Numbered from the stretch's first letter, positions 32,633-42,272 are shown. The stretch is 64,000 nt of DNA from Herbaspirillum sp. (GCF_017744395.1 NZ_JAGIBI010000002.1:434001-498000), one strand, 5' to 3'. Translations and numbers: made by a program. Notes: generated by a model not told the origin, from the letters alone.

Positions 32633-33940
32633 ATGAAAAAGTATTTCGGTGTTCTGTTGCTGGCATTCGGGCTGGCGGCTTCCGTGCCGGCCTCGGCGGC
32701 CTTGCAAATCCAGTCGTGGACGCAGGCCGACGGCGCGCGCGTGCTGTTCGTGGCCAACCATACGATCCCGATGCTGGATGTGAGCGTGCAGTTCGACGCC
32801 GGCCAGCGCCGCGATCCGGCCGGCAAGGCAGGGTTGGCGGAACTGGTCGTGGCCAGCCTGACGCGCGGCCTGGACGGCGCCGCGCCGCTGACCGAGGCGC
32901 AGGTTCTAGACGGCTTCGCCGACGTGGCGGCCGAGCGCCATGCCGGCGCCGGCCAGGACCGCGCCGGCGTCACCCTGCGCACATTGTCCTCGGCGGCCGA
33001 ACGGGATGCCGCCCTGGCGCTGCTGGCGCGCACGCTGGCGCATCCCAGCTTCCCGCAGGCCGGCCTCGAGCGCGACAAGGCGCTGGCTGTTTCCGGTATC
33101 CGCGAAGAGCTGGCCAAGCCGGGGTCGATTGCCGAGAAGGCCTTCATGAGCGCGCTGTACGGCACGCATCCTTACGCCATCGATGCCACCGAGGCCAGCA
33201 TCCAGTCCATCACCCGCGACGACGTGGCGGCCTTCCACCGCACGCACTACGTGGCCAACCGCGCGGTCATCGCCATGATCGGCGACATCACCCGCGCGCA
33301 GGCCGAGCAGATCGCGCGCCAACTCACGCAAGACCTGCCGCAAGGCGCGCCGCTGCCGGCCCTGCCCGAGGTGGCCCAGCCCCAGGGCGGCGAAACCCGT
33401 ATCGCCCATCCGGCTTCGCAGTCGCACATCCTGATCGGCGCGCCCGCGCTTAAGCGTGGCGATGCCGATTTCTTCGCGCTCACGGTCGGCAACTACATCC
33501 TGGGCGGCGGCGGTTTCGTCTCGCGCCTGACCGATGAGGTGCGCGAGAAGCGCGCGCTGGCCTACAGCGTCTATAGCGGTTTCTCGCCGCTGGCGCAGCC
33601 GGGGCCGTTCCAGATCGGCCTGCAGACCAAGAAGGAACAGACCGCGCAGGCGCTGCAGGTGGTACGCGACACGCTGACCGCTTTCCTCAAGGACGGCCCG
33701 ACCGCCGCCGAGATGAAGGCCGCCAAGGACAACCTGACCGGTGGCTTCGCCCTGCGCATCGACAGCAACGCCAAGCTGCTGGAGAACATGTCGGTGATCG
33801 GTTTCTACAACCTGCCGCTGGATTATCTCGACCGCTGGATCGGCCGCGTGCGCGAAGTCAGCGCCGCCGATGTGCGGGCGGCATTGCGCAAGCATATTCA
33901 CCCCGGGCAATTGTCGACGGTCATCGTCGGCGCAGAATAA
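32633..33940 (+). CDS. M16-family peptidase-like protein, zinc motif absent
   Basis: This 435-aa secreted protein starts with a signal peptide (MKKYFGVLLLAFGLAASVPASA) and has the two-domain M16 fold. At the place of HxxEH it reads GLAELVVASLTRG (about residues 67-79), so it cannot bind zinc in the usual way and is probably the non-catalytic partner of the enzyme at 30553. The C-terminal domain keeps the Arg/Tyr substrate-binding region (EKRALAYSVYSGF). The ATG at 32633 was chosen; a TTG at 32618 would extend it by five residues. Its end overlaps rsmD by one base. Confidence 0.88.
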   Translation: MKKYFGVLLLAFGLAASVPASAALQIQSWTQADGARVLFVANHTIPMLDVSVQFDAGQRRDPAGKAGLAELVVASLTRGLDGAAPLTEAQVLDGFADVAAERHAGAGQDRAGVTLRTLSSAAERDAALALLARTLAHPSFPQAGLERDKALAVSGIREELAKPGSIAEKAFMSALYGTHPYAIDATEASIQSITRDDVAAFHRTHYVANRAVIAMIGDITRAQAEQIARQLTQDLPQGAPLPALPEVAQPQGGETRIAHPASQSHILIGAPALKRGDADFFALTVGNYILGGGGFVSRLTDEVREKRALAYSVYSGFSPLAQPGPFQIGLQTKKEQTAQALQVVRDTLTAFLKDGPTAAEMKAAKDNLTGGFALRIDSNAKLLENMSVIGFYNLPLDYLDRWIGRVREVSAADVRAALRKHIHPGQLSTVIVGAE

Positions 33941-34605
33941 TGAACAAGGCAAACAGGAATCGCCCGGCATCCAAGGCTGGGCAGGGCGGCAAGCCGGCCG
34001 CGCGCGGCCCGCACCAGGTGCGCATCATCGGCGGCCAGTGGAAACGCACGCCGCTGCCGGTGCTGGACGCCGAAGGCCTGCGCCCGACCCCCGACCGCGT
34101 GCGCGAGACAGTATTCAACTGGCTCACCCATCTGCTGGATGGCGACTGGGATAACGTGGCTTGCCTGGACTTGTTCGCCGGCTCCGGCGCATTGGGTTTT
34201 GAAGCCGCCAGCCGCGGCGCGCGGCGCGTCGTGATGGTCGAGCAGAGCGGCCCGGCGGTGCGCCAGCTGGAGGCCAACCGCGACAAGCTCAAGGCCGATG
34301 CCATCGCCATCGTCCGCGGCGACGCCCAGGCCATCGCGCGCAACGCTGCGCAGCGCGAACCGGGCGGATTCCAGGTGGTGTTCATCGATCCGCCGTATCA
34401 TCAAGGATGGCTGGAGAAAATACTGCCGGTGTGCGAAACGCTGCTGCCGCCGTCCGGACTGGTCTATGCCGAAGCCGAGTTCCCGCTGGAGGGAGAAGGC
34501 GCGCCGGCATGGATGGCTGCCTGGGAAGTGCTGCGTTCGGACAAGGCGGGCATGGTTTTCTTTCATGTATTGCAACGCAAAAGCGGCGCGCAAATTCAGG
34601 CATAA
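33940..34605 (+). CDS. rsmD: 16S rRNA (guanine(966)-N2)-methyltransferase RsmD
   Basis: RsmD methylates G966 of 16S rRNA in the 30S subunit. The 221-aa protein has a basic N-terminus, then RIIGGQWKRTPLPV and LRPTPDRVRETVFNWL, SAM motif I LDLFAGSGALGFEAASRGA, and the catalytic DPPY motif in VFIDPPYHQGW. Its start overlaps the preceding M16 stop (TAATG), suggesting translational coupling. coaD follows after 36 nt. Confidence 0.95.
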   Translation: MNKANRNRPASKAGQGGKPAARGPHQVRIIGGQWKRTPLPVLDAEGLRPTPDRVRETVFNWLTHLLDGDWDNVACLDLFAGSGALGFEAASRGARRVVMVEQSGPAVRQLEANRDKLKADAIAIVRGDAQAIARNAAQREPGGFQVVFIDPPYHQGWLEKILPVCETLLPPSGLVYAEAEFPLEGEGAPAWMAAWEVLRSDKAGMVFFHVLQRKSGAQIQA

Positions 34606-34632
34606 TGCGCGTTCTGATTGAATTGCCGGTGA

Positions 34633-35130
<498 letters not shown>

Positions 35131-35212
35131 GGCCGGCTTGTGGAGCCAGATGCAGGCAGGGTAGGGAAATGAAGGTTCAAGCAGTAAAGTTCGCGGACGG
35201 CAAGGAGCAGTC

Positions 35213-35482
35213 ATGGCGCTGATGATTACCGACGATTGCATCAATTGCGACGTCTGCGAGCCGGAGTGCCCCAACGAAGCGATCTACATGGGGCCGCAGA
35301 TCTATGAGATCGACCCGGGCAAGTGCACCGAATGCGTCGGCCATTTCGATGAGCCGCAATGCCAGCAGGTCTGCCCGGTCGCCTGCATCCCCTTCAATCC
35401 GGCCTGGCGCGAAAGCCGCGAGCAATTGATGGTCAAGTACGAGCGCCTGCAAGCCGAGGCCAAGCCCAAGCCCGGGCAATAA
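35213..35482 (+). CDS. YfhL-type 2[4Fe-4S] ferredoxin
   Basis: This 89-aa ferredoxin has two cluster motifs: CINCDVCEPECP near the start and CTECVGHFDEPQCQQVCP in the middle. The longer spacing in the second motif is the hallmark of the Allochromatium-type (YfhL) family. It carries single electrons; the partner is unknown. The coaD-fdx order is common in betaproteobacteria. AAGGAG lies about 8 nt before the ATG. Confidence 0.95.
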   Translation: MALMITDDCINCDVCEPECPNEAIYMGPQIYEIDPGKCTECVGHFDEPQCQQVCPVACIPFNPAWRESREQLMVKYERLQAEAKPKPGQ

Positions 35483-35525
35483 GGCTGCTACGCCGGGATT
35501 GGCGTCCTGGCGCCGCGCGTTTTGC

Positions 35526-35550
35526 AAAGCCGGCACTGCCGGCTTTTTCT
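35526..35550 (+). terminator. Intrinsic terminator
   Basis: AAAGCCGG(C) pairs with (G)CCGGCTTT around an ACT loop, followed by TTTTTCTTTT. It lies after the ferredoxin gene and 24 nt before the EamA transporter start. Confidence 0.85.
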
Positions 35551-35574
35551 TTTGGTGTCGAGGCAACAACCGAT

Positions 35575-36465
35575 ATGCAACACATTCCCAAGTCCGCCGT
35601 CGCGGCCCTGCTGGTCAACACCACGATCTGGGGGCTTTCCTGGACCGGCATGCGCGCCCTGGAAAGCATGGGCCTGCATCCGCTGTGGGCCACCGCGGCC
35701 ATCTTCGCCGGTTGCACCGCCATGCTGCTGGCGGCCAAGCGCCGCGATATCGGGCAACTGCGCCGGCATCCCGAATTGATCGGCGTGGCCCTGGCCAGCG
35801 GGCTGACCAATACCGCCTTCAACGTCGCCATCGCTTACGGCGACGTGGTGCGCGTGATCCTGCTGTTTTACCTGATGCCGATCTGGGCCGTGGTGCTGGC
35901 GCGCATCGTCCTGCATGAAGCCGTCACTGCGCGTTCGCTGGGGCGGGTGGCGCTGGGCTTGTCCGGCGCGGTGATCGTGCTCTACCAGCCGCGCCTGGGC
36001 TTGCCGCTGCCGCGCACCTTGCCTGATTGGCTGGCGGTGCTGGGCGGCATGGCCTTCGCCGTCAACAACGTGGTGCTGCGCCGCTTGCACGGCGTGTCAG
36101 ACGGCGCCCGCGCGATTGCCATGCTGAGCGGCGGAACGCTCCTGGCCAGCTTGCTGGGCCTGGCGTTTGCGGCTGCGGGACAGGTTTCCTGGCCGGCTGC
36201 GGTGCCGGGGGCGGCGTGGCCGCTGGTGGGGATGTGGTCGGTGCTGTTCCTGGTCTCCAACCTGTGCCTGCAATACGGCGTGACGCGCCTGCCTGCCAAC
36301 ATCACGGCGGTGGTGATGCTGGCGGAGATCCTGGTGGCGAGCCTGTCGGCATGGCTGCTGGGCGCCGCCGAGCTGCGGCTCCAGGATGTGGTCGGCGGCG
36401 CGTTCATCATCGCCGCGCCGTGGCTCATCCGCGACCGGCGCGCCGCCGCGCCGTCGGCCGCCTGA
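35575..36465 (+). CDS. EamA-family (drug/metabolite) transporter
   Basis: This 296-aa inner-membrane protein has about ten predicted helices in two EamA repeats, with NTTIWGLSWTGMRALESMG at the start and ANITAVVMLAEILVASLSAWLLGAAELRLQDVVGGAFIIAAPWLI at the end. The family exports small molecules such as amino acids; the substrate cannot be told. The ATG at 35575 was chosen because the open frame above it belongs to ferredoxin sequence in another frame. There is no good Shine-Dalgarno (CGAGG lies about 13 nt upstream). The gene ends exactly where the opposing cyclase gene ends. Confidence 0.85.
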   Translation: MQHIPKSAVAALLVNTTIWGLSWTGMRALESMGLHPLWATAAIFAGCTAMLLAAKRRDIGQLRRHPELIGVALASGLTNTAFNVAIAYGDVVRVILLFYLMPIWAVVLARIVLHEAVTARSLGRVALGLSGAVIVLYQPRLGLPLPRTLPDWLAVLGGMAFAVNNVVLRRLHGVSDGARAIAMLSGGTLLASLLGLAFAAAGQVSWPAAVPGAAWPLVGMWSVLFLVSNLCLQYGVTRLPANITAVVMLAEILVASLSAWLLGAAELRLQDVVGGAFIIAAPWLIRDRRAAAPSAA

Positions 36466-37581
36466 TCAGGAAGCCAGCACCACGCGGTTGCGGCCGCTTT
36501 CCTTGGCCTGGTAGAGCGCCAGGTCGGCGGCCTTGAGCATGGATTGCTTGACTTCATCGGTCGGCCGGCTGCGCTCTGGCGGCACCAGCGAGGCCGCGCC
36601 GATGGACGCGGTGATCTTGAGCGGATCGCGCGAGCCTTCGATCATGATGCCGCGGCTGGAGATGCCGGCGCGAATGCGCTCGGCGATGCGCGCCGCGTCT
36701 TCGCGCGTGGCGTGCGTGAGCAGCACCACGAATTCTTCGCCGCCGAAACGGCCCAGCGCGTCCGACAGGCGCAATTCCTTCTTGATCCGCGCCGCCACTT
36801 CACGCAGCACGTCGTCGCCGCTCTGGTGGCCGAACTGGTCGTTGACGCGCTTGAAATGGTCGATATCGATGAACAGGCACGACAGTGCCGAGCGTTCGCG
36901 CTGGCCGCGCGCGACTTCCTCGTGCATGCGCTGTTCGATGTAGCGGCGGTTGTTGACGCCGGTGAGCGGGTCGGTCAGGCCGATATGCTTCAGTCGCTCG
37001 TTGTTGATCACGTTTTCCAGGCAGATCGCAGCCACCGTCGCCAGGCGCTGGATGAAGTCGGTGGCCAGCTTGCGCGTGAAGCGGTCCGGATAGGCGCTGC
37101 CCAGCGCCAGGTAGCCCAGCAGGCGGTGCTGGCGCACCAGCGGCAGGATCGCCACGCTGCCGGGCTGGTAGTTGGGGAACAGGGGCTGGTGCAATGCCGG
37201 GATGTATTCGCCCAGCCGGGGCTTCTCCGCCGACAGGCGGTAGCCGTCCTCGTCGGGAAAGGCGATCGGCCGTTTCAGGAACAGCAGGTTGGGAAATTCG
37301 TTCAGCCCGATCTGCAGGTCGCGCAGGATGCGCTGGATCGCGTAGTCGTCGTCGACCAGGGACAGCGTCACGGTTTCCAGGTTGAACACGCCCGGCATGG
37401 TCACCAGCATGGCTTCGATCAGCTCGCGGAATTCGCTGGCGCCGATCAGCTTCAGGTCGAAGGCCTGGTGGCGCTCGATGATGGATTGGTTGATATGCGC
37501 CTGCTGCAGCAGATCCTGCAGCTCGGAGCGCAGTTGCTGGTTGTCGGCGATGAGCGTTTCCGTATCGACAGCGGATGTCAT
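36466..37581 (-). CDS. Diguanylate cyclase with N-terminal DUF484/GAF-like sensor
   Basis: This 371-aa protein has an N-terminal coiled-coil and DUF484-like domain (LQDLLQQAHINQSIIERHQAFDLKLI, then a GAF-type ILPLVRQHRLLGYLALGSAYPDRF). The C-terminal GGDEF domain keeps the active-site GGEEF and an intact product-inhibition I-site (RLSD, five residues upstream). It should make c-di-GMP and be feedback-inhibited. No membrane helix is visible, so it is cytosolic. The start at 37581 was preferred over 37587 because GGAAA is then at normal spacing. The leader can form two hairpins. Confidence 0.92.
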   Translation of the reverse strand: MTSAVDTETLIADNQQLRSELQDLLQQAHINQSIIERHQAFDLKLIGASEFRELIEAMLVTMPGVFNLETVTLSLVDDDYAIQRILRDLQIGLNEFPNLLFLKRPIAFPDEDGYRLSAEKPRLGEYIPALHQPLFPNYQPGSVAILPLVRQHRLLGYLALGSAYPDRFTRKLATDFIQRLATVAAICLENVINNERLKHIGLTDPLTGVNNRRYIEQRMHEEVARGQRERSALSCLFIDIDHFKRVNDQFGHQSGDDVLREVAARIKKELRLSDALGRFGGEEFVVLLTHATREDAARIAERIRAGISSRGIMIEGSRDPLKITASIGAASLVPPERSRPTDEVKQSMLKAADLALYQAKESGRNRVVLAS

Positions 37582-37590
37582 GTGCATTTT

Positions 37591-37641
37591 CCGGCGTTAG
37601 GCCGGCCCCTCCACTCCCGTTGCGCAAACCGGTTGCCCGGT
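37591..37641 (-). promoter_or_regulatory. Structured leader of the diguanylate cyclase gene
   Basis: Two short perfect hairpins lie just upstream of the start. One is ACCGG-GCAA-CCGGT (37628-37641, a GNRA tetraloop on the minus strand). The other is CCGGC-CTAAC-GCCGG (37591-37605), whose 3' arm abuts the ribosome-binding GGAAA. The sequence does not match the c-di-GMP riboswitch consensus I know. Confidence 0.4.
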
Positions 37642-37756
37642 CTCCCCTTTGTTGCCCGTGCGGACGTTTCTTGGCGGAGGCATCAGTCCCACCTGAATGC
37701 CCGCCGGGAAACGCCGTTATCCCGATTCCTGTCGCAAGACGTGCCCTGGCGCTCCT

Positions 37757-38665
37757 TCAGGCCGCCGGCGGCGCGAAGAAACGCTCTCCCATCTCTTCCA
37801 GTCCCAGCGTGCGCAGCACCTCCTGCAGGCGCTCGGCCGGTCGGCGGCGCGGCAGGTCGCGGTATTGCGCGATGATCAGTTCATTCTTCATCGAGTGTTC
37901 CCAGCCCACCAGTTCGGTCACGCTGACCTTGTAGCCGTGCGCTTCCAGTTGCAGGCAGCGCAGCACGTTGGTGACCTGGCTGCCGAACTCGCGCGTATGC
38001 AGCGGATGGCGCCAGATCTCGGTGAGCGAGTTGGACAGCGACTTGCCCTTGTGGCGGTTGAGCACCGAAGCCACTTCGGCCTGGCAGCACGGCACCAGCA
38101 CGATGAAGCGCGCCTTTTTCTTCAGCGCGAAATGGATGGCGTCGTCGGTGGCGGTGTCGCAGGCGTGCAGCGCGGTGACCACGTCGATCTGCGGCGGCAG
38201 CTGGTCGGAGACGATCGAATCGGCCACCGACAGGTTGACGAAGGACATGCCGCCAAAGCCCAGCCGCGCGGCCAGCTCCTGCGATTTCTTCACCAGCTCC
38301 TCGCGGGTCTCGATGCCGTAGATGTGCGGCGCGCCCTGCAAGGACTTGAAGAACAGGTCGTACAGGATGAAGCCCAGGTAGGACTTGCCGGCGCCGTGGT
38401 CAACCAGCGTCACGTCAGGATGGTCCTGCAGCACTTCAGCCAGCAGCGGCTCGATGAACTGGTACAGGTGGTAGACCTGCTTGAGCTTGCGGCGGCTGTC
38501 CTGGTTGAGCTTGCCGTCGCGCGTGAGGATGTGCAGTTCCTTGAGCAGTTCGATCGATTGGCCGGGGCGGATTTCATGCGCCGTAGGTGCGGCATCGGCG
38601 GCTTGCGGCGGGCGCTTTCCCCGGTTCTTGCTGTCGCCCGTCGGCGGGATGGCTTGCTTGCTCAT
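37757..38665 (-). CDS. SAM-dependent methyltransferase (Methyltransf_32/METTL25-like)
   Basis: This 302-aa protein has a methyltransferase domain of the METTL25/GSTCD/TRM13-related type. Visible motifs are LVDHGAGKSYLGFILYDLFFK (SAM motif I, with GAGK), YGIETREELVKKSQELA, VVTALHACDTATDDAI, and FIVLVPCCQAEVA. The HACDTATDDAI plus PCC pattern is typical of that group. The N-terminal 35 residues are low-complexity (Pro/Ala/Lys). The substrate is unknown; related eukaryotic enzymes modify RNA or protein histidine. It lies 54 nt downstream of ychF on the same strand. Confidence 0.8.
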   Translation of the reverse strand: MSKQAIPPTGDSKNRGKRPPQAADAAPTAHEIRPGQSIELLKELHILTRDGKLNQDSRRKLKQVYHLYQFIEPLLAEVLQDHPDVTLVDHGAGKSYLGFILYDLFFKSLQGAPHIYGIETREELVKKSQELAARLGFGGMSFVNLSVADSIVSDQLPPQIDVVTALHACDTATDDAIHFALKKKARFIVLVPCCQAEVASVLNRHKGKSLSNSLTEIWRHPLHTREFGSQVTNVLRCLQLEAHGYKVSVTELVGWEHSMKNELIIAQYRDLPRRRPAERLQEVLRTLGLEEMGERFFAPPAA

Positions 38666-38719
38666 GGTGCTGCTAAGAAGGTTGGCGCCGGCAGGAGGCC
38701 CGCCGGCGATGATGCAATA

Positions 38720-39811
<1,092 letters not shown>

Positions 39812-39914
39812 GACAAATTCTTCCGAAAGCAAAACCGCCATTGTATCAAGGCGGACGTGGTTGCCCTAGGGGCGGTATGCATGGGCGGATGGCAGGCGGG
39901 GCGATTGCGGAGTG

Positions 39915-39928
39915 ACGATACGTATCGT
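39915..39928. repeat. 14-bp perfect palindrome
   Basis: ACGATACGTATCGT equals its own reverse complement. It lies about 105 bp upstream of the ychF start and has the form of a dimeric regulator site. Confidence 0.5.
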
Positions 39929-40006
39929 GTCGATCCGATTGCGCAGGAAATCAGCAAATGTTGCGTGCGAACCACATTTGGGCACGGCATCATGACTCCC
40001 AGGGTT

Positions 40007-40028
40007 TTAATGACTGATGTGTCATTAA
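40007..40028. promoter_or_regulatory. Operator-like inverted repeat upstream of mlaF
   Basis: Perfect 8-bp arms TTAATGAC and GTCATTAA with a 6-nt spacer. No T-run follows, so a terminator is unlikely. It lies about 165 bp before mlaF and about 195 bp before ychF. Confidence 0.5.
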
Positions 40029-40192
40029 GGACGATGCTGTTAAAAAACAATAACTTTGGCAAACATGGGCAGAAGTTGCCAAGAACGTGCAATTTCCTTG
40101 CAAGGTCTTTACAGGCTGTATTGCCATCTTGAAAGCGATTTGTAAATTTTGATCTACAATGTCGGTTTTCCAAAGAAATCGAAGAAACCGCT

Positions 40193-40996
40193 TTGCAAAA
40201 CATCGTAGAAATCCGCGATTTGCATTTCCGCTATGGCGACAGGCCTATCCTCACCGGGCTGCGCATGGACTTCCCGCGCGGCAAGGTCGTGGCGGTGATG
40301 GGCGGTTCCGGCTCGGGCAAGACCACCATCCTGCGCCTGATCGGCGGCCAGCTGCAGCCGCAGCAAGGCACGCTGACGGTGGATGGCGAGAACGTCCCCG
40401 GCCTCGATACCAAGCAGCTTTACCTGCTGCGCCGCAAGATGGGCATGCTGTTCCAGAATGGCGCTTTGTTTACCGACATGACGGTGTTCGACAACGTGGC
40501 CTTCCCGCTGCGCGAACACACCGACCTGGACGAGGAACTGATCCGCGACCTGGTGCTGATGAAGCTCAATGCGGTCGGCCTGCGCAACGCCGCGGCTCTG
40601 AAGCCGGCCGAGATTTCCGGCGGCATGGCGCGCCGCGTCGCGCTGGCGCGCACCATCGCGCTCGATCCGCTGCTGATCATGTATGACGAGCCCTTCGCCG
40701 GCCTCGACCCGATTTCCATGGGCGTGACCGCCAACCTGATCCGCCGCCTGAACGACGCGCTGGGTTCGACCTCGATCCTGGTGTCGCACGACGTCAACGA
40801 ATCCTTCGCCATTGCCGACTATGTGTATTTCCTGTCGCAGGGCCAGATCGTGGCGCAGGGCACGCCGGCCGAGATGCGCGCCTCGACCGATCCGTACGTG
40901 AAGCAGTTCGTGCACGCCGAGGCCGACGGCCCGGTGCCGTTCCATTATCCCGGCAAGTCGCTGGCCGAGGACCTGGGGCTGGGAGGCCGGGCATGA
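40193..40996 (+). CDS. mlaF: Phospholipid-transport ATPase MlaF (TTG start)
   Basis: MlaF is the cytoplasmic ATPase of the MlaFEDB complex, which moves phospholipids between inner and outer membranes. The 267-aa protein has VEIRDLHFRYGDRPIL, Walker A GGSGSGKTT (about residues 37-45), signature ISGGMARRVALART, Walker B LIMYDEPFAGLDPIS and SHDVNESF. The only usable start is TTG at 40193, since upstream ATGs are in another frame and no clear Shine-Dalgarno is seen. It overlaps mlaE by 4 nt. Confidence 0.95.
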   Translation: MQNIVEIRDLHFRYGDRPILTGLRMDFPRGKVVAVMGGSGSGKTTILRLIGGQLQPQQGTLTVDGENVPGLDTKQLYLLRRKMGMLFQNGALFTDMTVFDNVAFPLREHTDLDEELIRDLVLMKLNAVGLRNAAALKPAEISGGMARRVALARTIALDPLLIMYDEPFAGLDPISMGVTANLIRRLNDALGSTSILVSHDVNESFAIADYVYFLSQGQIVAQGTPAEMRASTDPYVKQFVHAEADGPVPFHYPGKSLAEDLGLGGRA

Positions 40997-41772
40997 TCGT
41001 CAACCTGTTGGCCGGCCTGGGCCGCGCGATCCGCGAATTCATCGTCGGCACCGGCTTCGCCGCGCGCATGTTCTTCAATATGCTGGGCGCATCGCTGGGC
41101 CTGTTGCGCCGCCCGCGCCTGATTACCGACCAGATCCACTTCATCGGCAACTATTCGCTGGTGATCATCGCGGTGTCCGGCCTGTTCGTCGGTTTCGTGC
41201 TGGGCCTGCAAGGCTATTACACGCTCAATAAATACGGCTCCGAACAGGCGCTGGGTTTGCTGGTGGCGCTGTCGCTGACGCGCGAACTGGGGCCGGTGGT
41301 GACGGCGCTGCTGTTCGCCGGCCGCGCCGGCACTTCGCTGACCGCCGAGATCGGCCTGATGAAGGCCGGCGAGCAGTTGTCGGCGATGGAAATGATGGCG
41401 GTCAATCCGCTGCAGCGCGTGGTCGCGCCGCGCTTCTGGGCCGGCGTGATCGCCATGCCGGTGCTGGCGGCGATCTTTTCCGCCGTGGGCGTGATCGGTG
41501 GCTATGTGGTCGGCGTGCTGCTGATCGGCGTCGACGAAGGCGCCTTCTGGTCGCAGATGCAGGGCGGCGTGGACGTGTGGAACGACATCGCCAACGGCGT
41601 GCTGAAAAGCATCGTATTCGGCATCGCCGTCACCTTCGTGGCGCTGTTCCAGGGCTATGAGGCGCAGCCGACGCCGGAAGGCGTGGCGCGCGCCACTACC
41701 CGCACCGTGGTGATCGCTTCGCTGATGGTGCTGGGCCTGGACTTCCTCCTGACCGCGCTGATGTTCAGCTGA
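40993..41772 (+). CDS. mlaE: Phospholipid-transport permease MlaE
   Basis: This 259-aa integral membrane protein has five or six helices and the MlaE-family core: SLTRELGPVVTALLFAGRAGTSLTAEIGLMKAGEQLSAMEMMAVNPLQRVVAPRFWAGVIAMPVLA. GYEAQPTPEGVARATTRTVV near the C-terminus is also conserved. It couples MlaF ATP hydrolysis to lipid movement and overlaps mlaF by 4 nt. Confidence 0.96.
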   Translation: MIVNLLAGLGRAIREFIVGTGFAARMFFNMLGASLGLLRRPRLITDQIHFIGNYSLVIIAVSGLFVGFVLGLQGYYTLNKYGSEQALGLLVALSLTRELGPVVTALLFAGRAGTSLTAEIGLMKAGEQLSAMEMMAVNPLQRVVAPRFWAGVIAMPVLAAIFSAVGVIGGYVVGVLLIGVDEGAFWSQMQGGVDVWNDIANGVLKSIVFGIAVTFVALFQGYEAQPTPEGVARATTRTVVIASLMVLGLDFLLTALMFS

Positions 41773-41795
41773 CGGAATCAATAAAAGGTATGACT

Positions 41796-42272
41796 ATGCA
41801 ACGTAAATCACTGGACGCCTGGGTTGGAATCTTCGTGCTGCTGGGGCTGGCGGCGCTGGTGTTTCTGGCGCTCAAGGCCGGCAATATGAACGCGATGTCG
41901 TTTGGCCAGAAAACCTACACCGTCAAGGCCAATTTCGATAACATCGGTGGACTGAAGTCGCGCGCGGCGGTCAAGAGCGCCGGCGTGGTGGTGGGCCGTG
42001 TCGATGCGATCCGTTTCGACGACCAGACCTTCCGCGCCGTCGTTACCTTGAACATGAACGAGGGCTACAAGTTTCCCAAGGACAGTTCCGCCAAGATCCT
42101 GACTTCGGGCTTGCTGGGCGAGCAGTACATTGGCATCGAGCCGGGCGGCGACACCGCCAACCTGGCATCGGGGGATACAATAAAAATGACACAATCTGCG
42201 ATTGTTCTGGAGAACCTGATCGGTCAGTTCCTCTATAGCAAGGCGGCAGAGGGAAAGGATGATTCCAAATGA
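41796..42272 (+). CDS. mlaD: MCE-domain protein MlaD
   Basis: MlaD is anchored in the inner membrane and forms a hexameric ring that binds lipid in the periplasm. The 158-aa protein has one N-terminal helix (AWVGIFVLLGLAALVFLALKAG) and an MCE domain with YTVKANFDNIGGLKSRAAVKSAGVVVGRVDAI and ILTSGLLGEQYIGIEPGG. The start at 41796 is preferred over 41790 because AAGG is then 7 nt upstream. It overlaps mlaA by 4 nt. Confidence 0.95.
   Translation: MQRKSLDAWVGIFVLLGLAALVFLALKAGNMNAMSFGQKTYTVKANFDNIGGLKSRAAVKSAGVVVGRVDAIRFDDQTFRAVVTLNMNEGYKFPKDSSAKILTSGLLGEQYIGIEPGGDTANLASGDTIKMTQSAIVLENLIGQFLYSKAAEGKDDSK

Larger units (their letters stand above)
39812..40192. other. Gene-free region rich in inverted repeats, between ychF and mlaF
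   Basis: This 381-bp divergent region is the most AT-rich long gap in the window. It contains four inverted repeats: ACGATACGTATCGT (39915-39928), TTAATGAC-N6-GTCATTAA (40007-40028), TTGGCAA-N13-TTGCCAA (40056-40082) and TGCAA-N5-TTGCA near 40088-40102. A TACAAT hexamer (40155-40160) is a possible -10 for mlaF. No open frame with a good ribosome-binding site is seen. Confidence 0.6.

Noticed and set aside
37582..37756. GEMM (c-di-GMP-I) riboswitch upstream of the diguanylate cyclase
   Set aside because: A GNRA hairpin is present, but the core strings expected of GEMM are not seen at the right spacing. Reported only as a structured leader.
39812..40192. CRISPR-like or IS-end repeats
   Set aside because: The inverted repeats differ from one another in sequence and spacing, and there is no transposase or direct target duplication.
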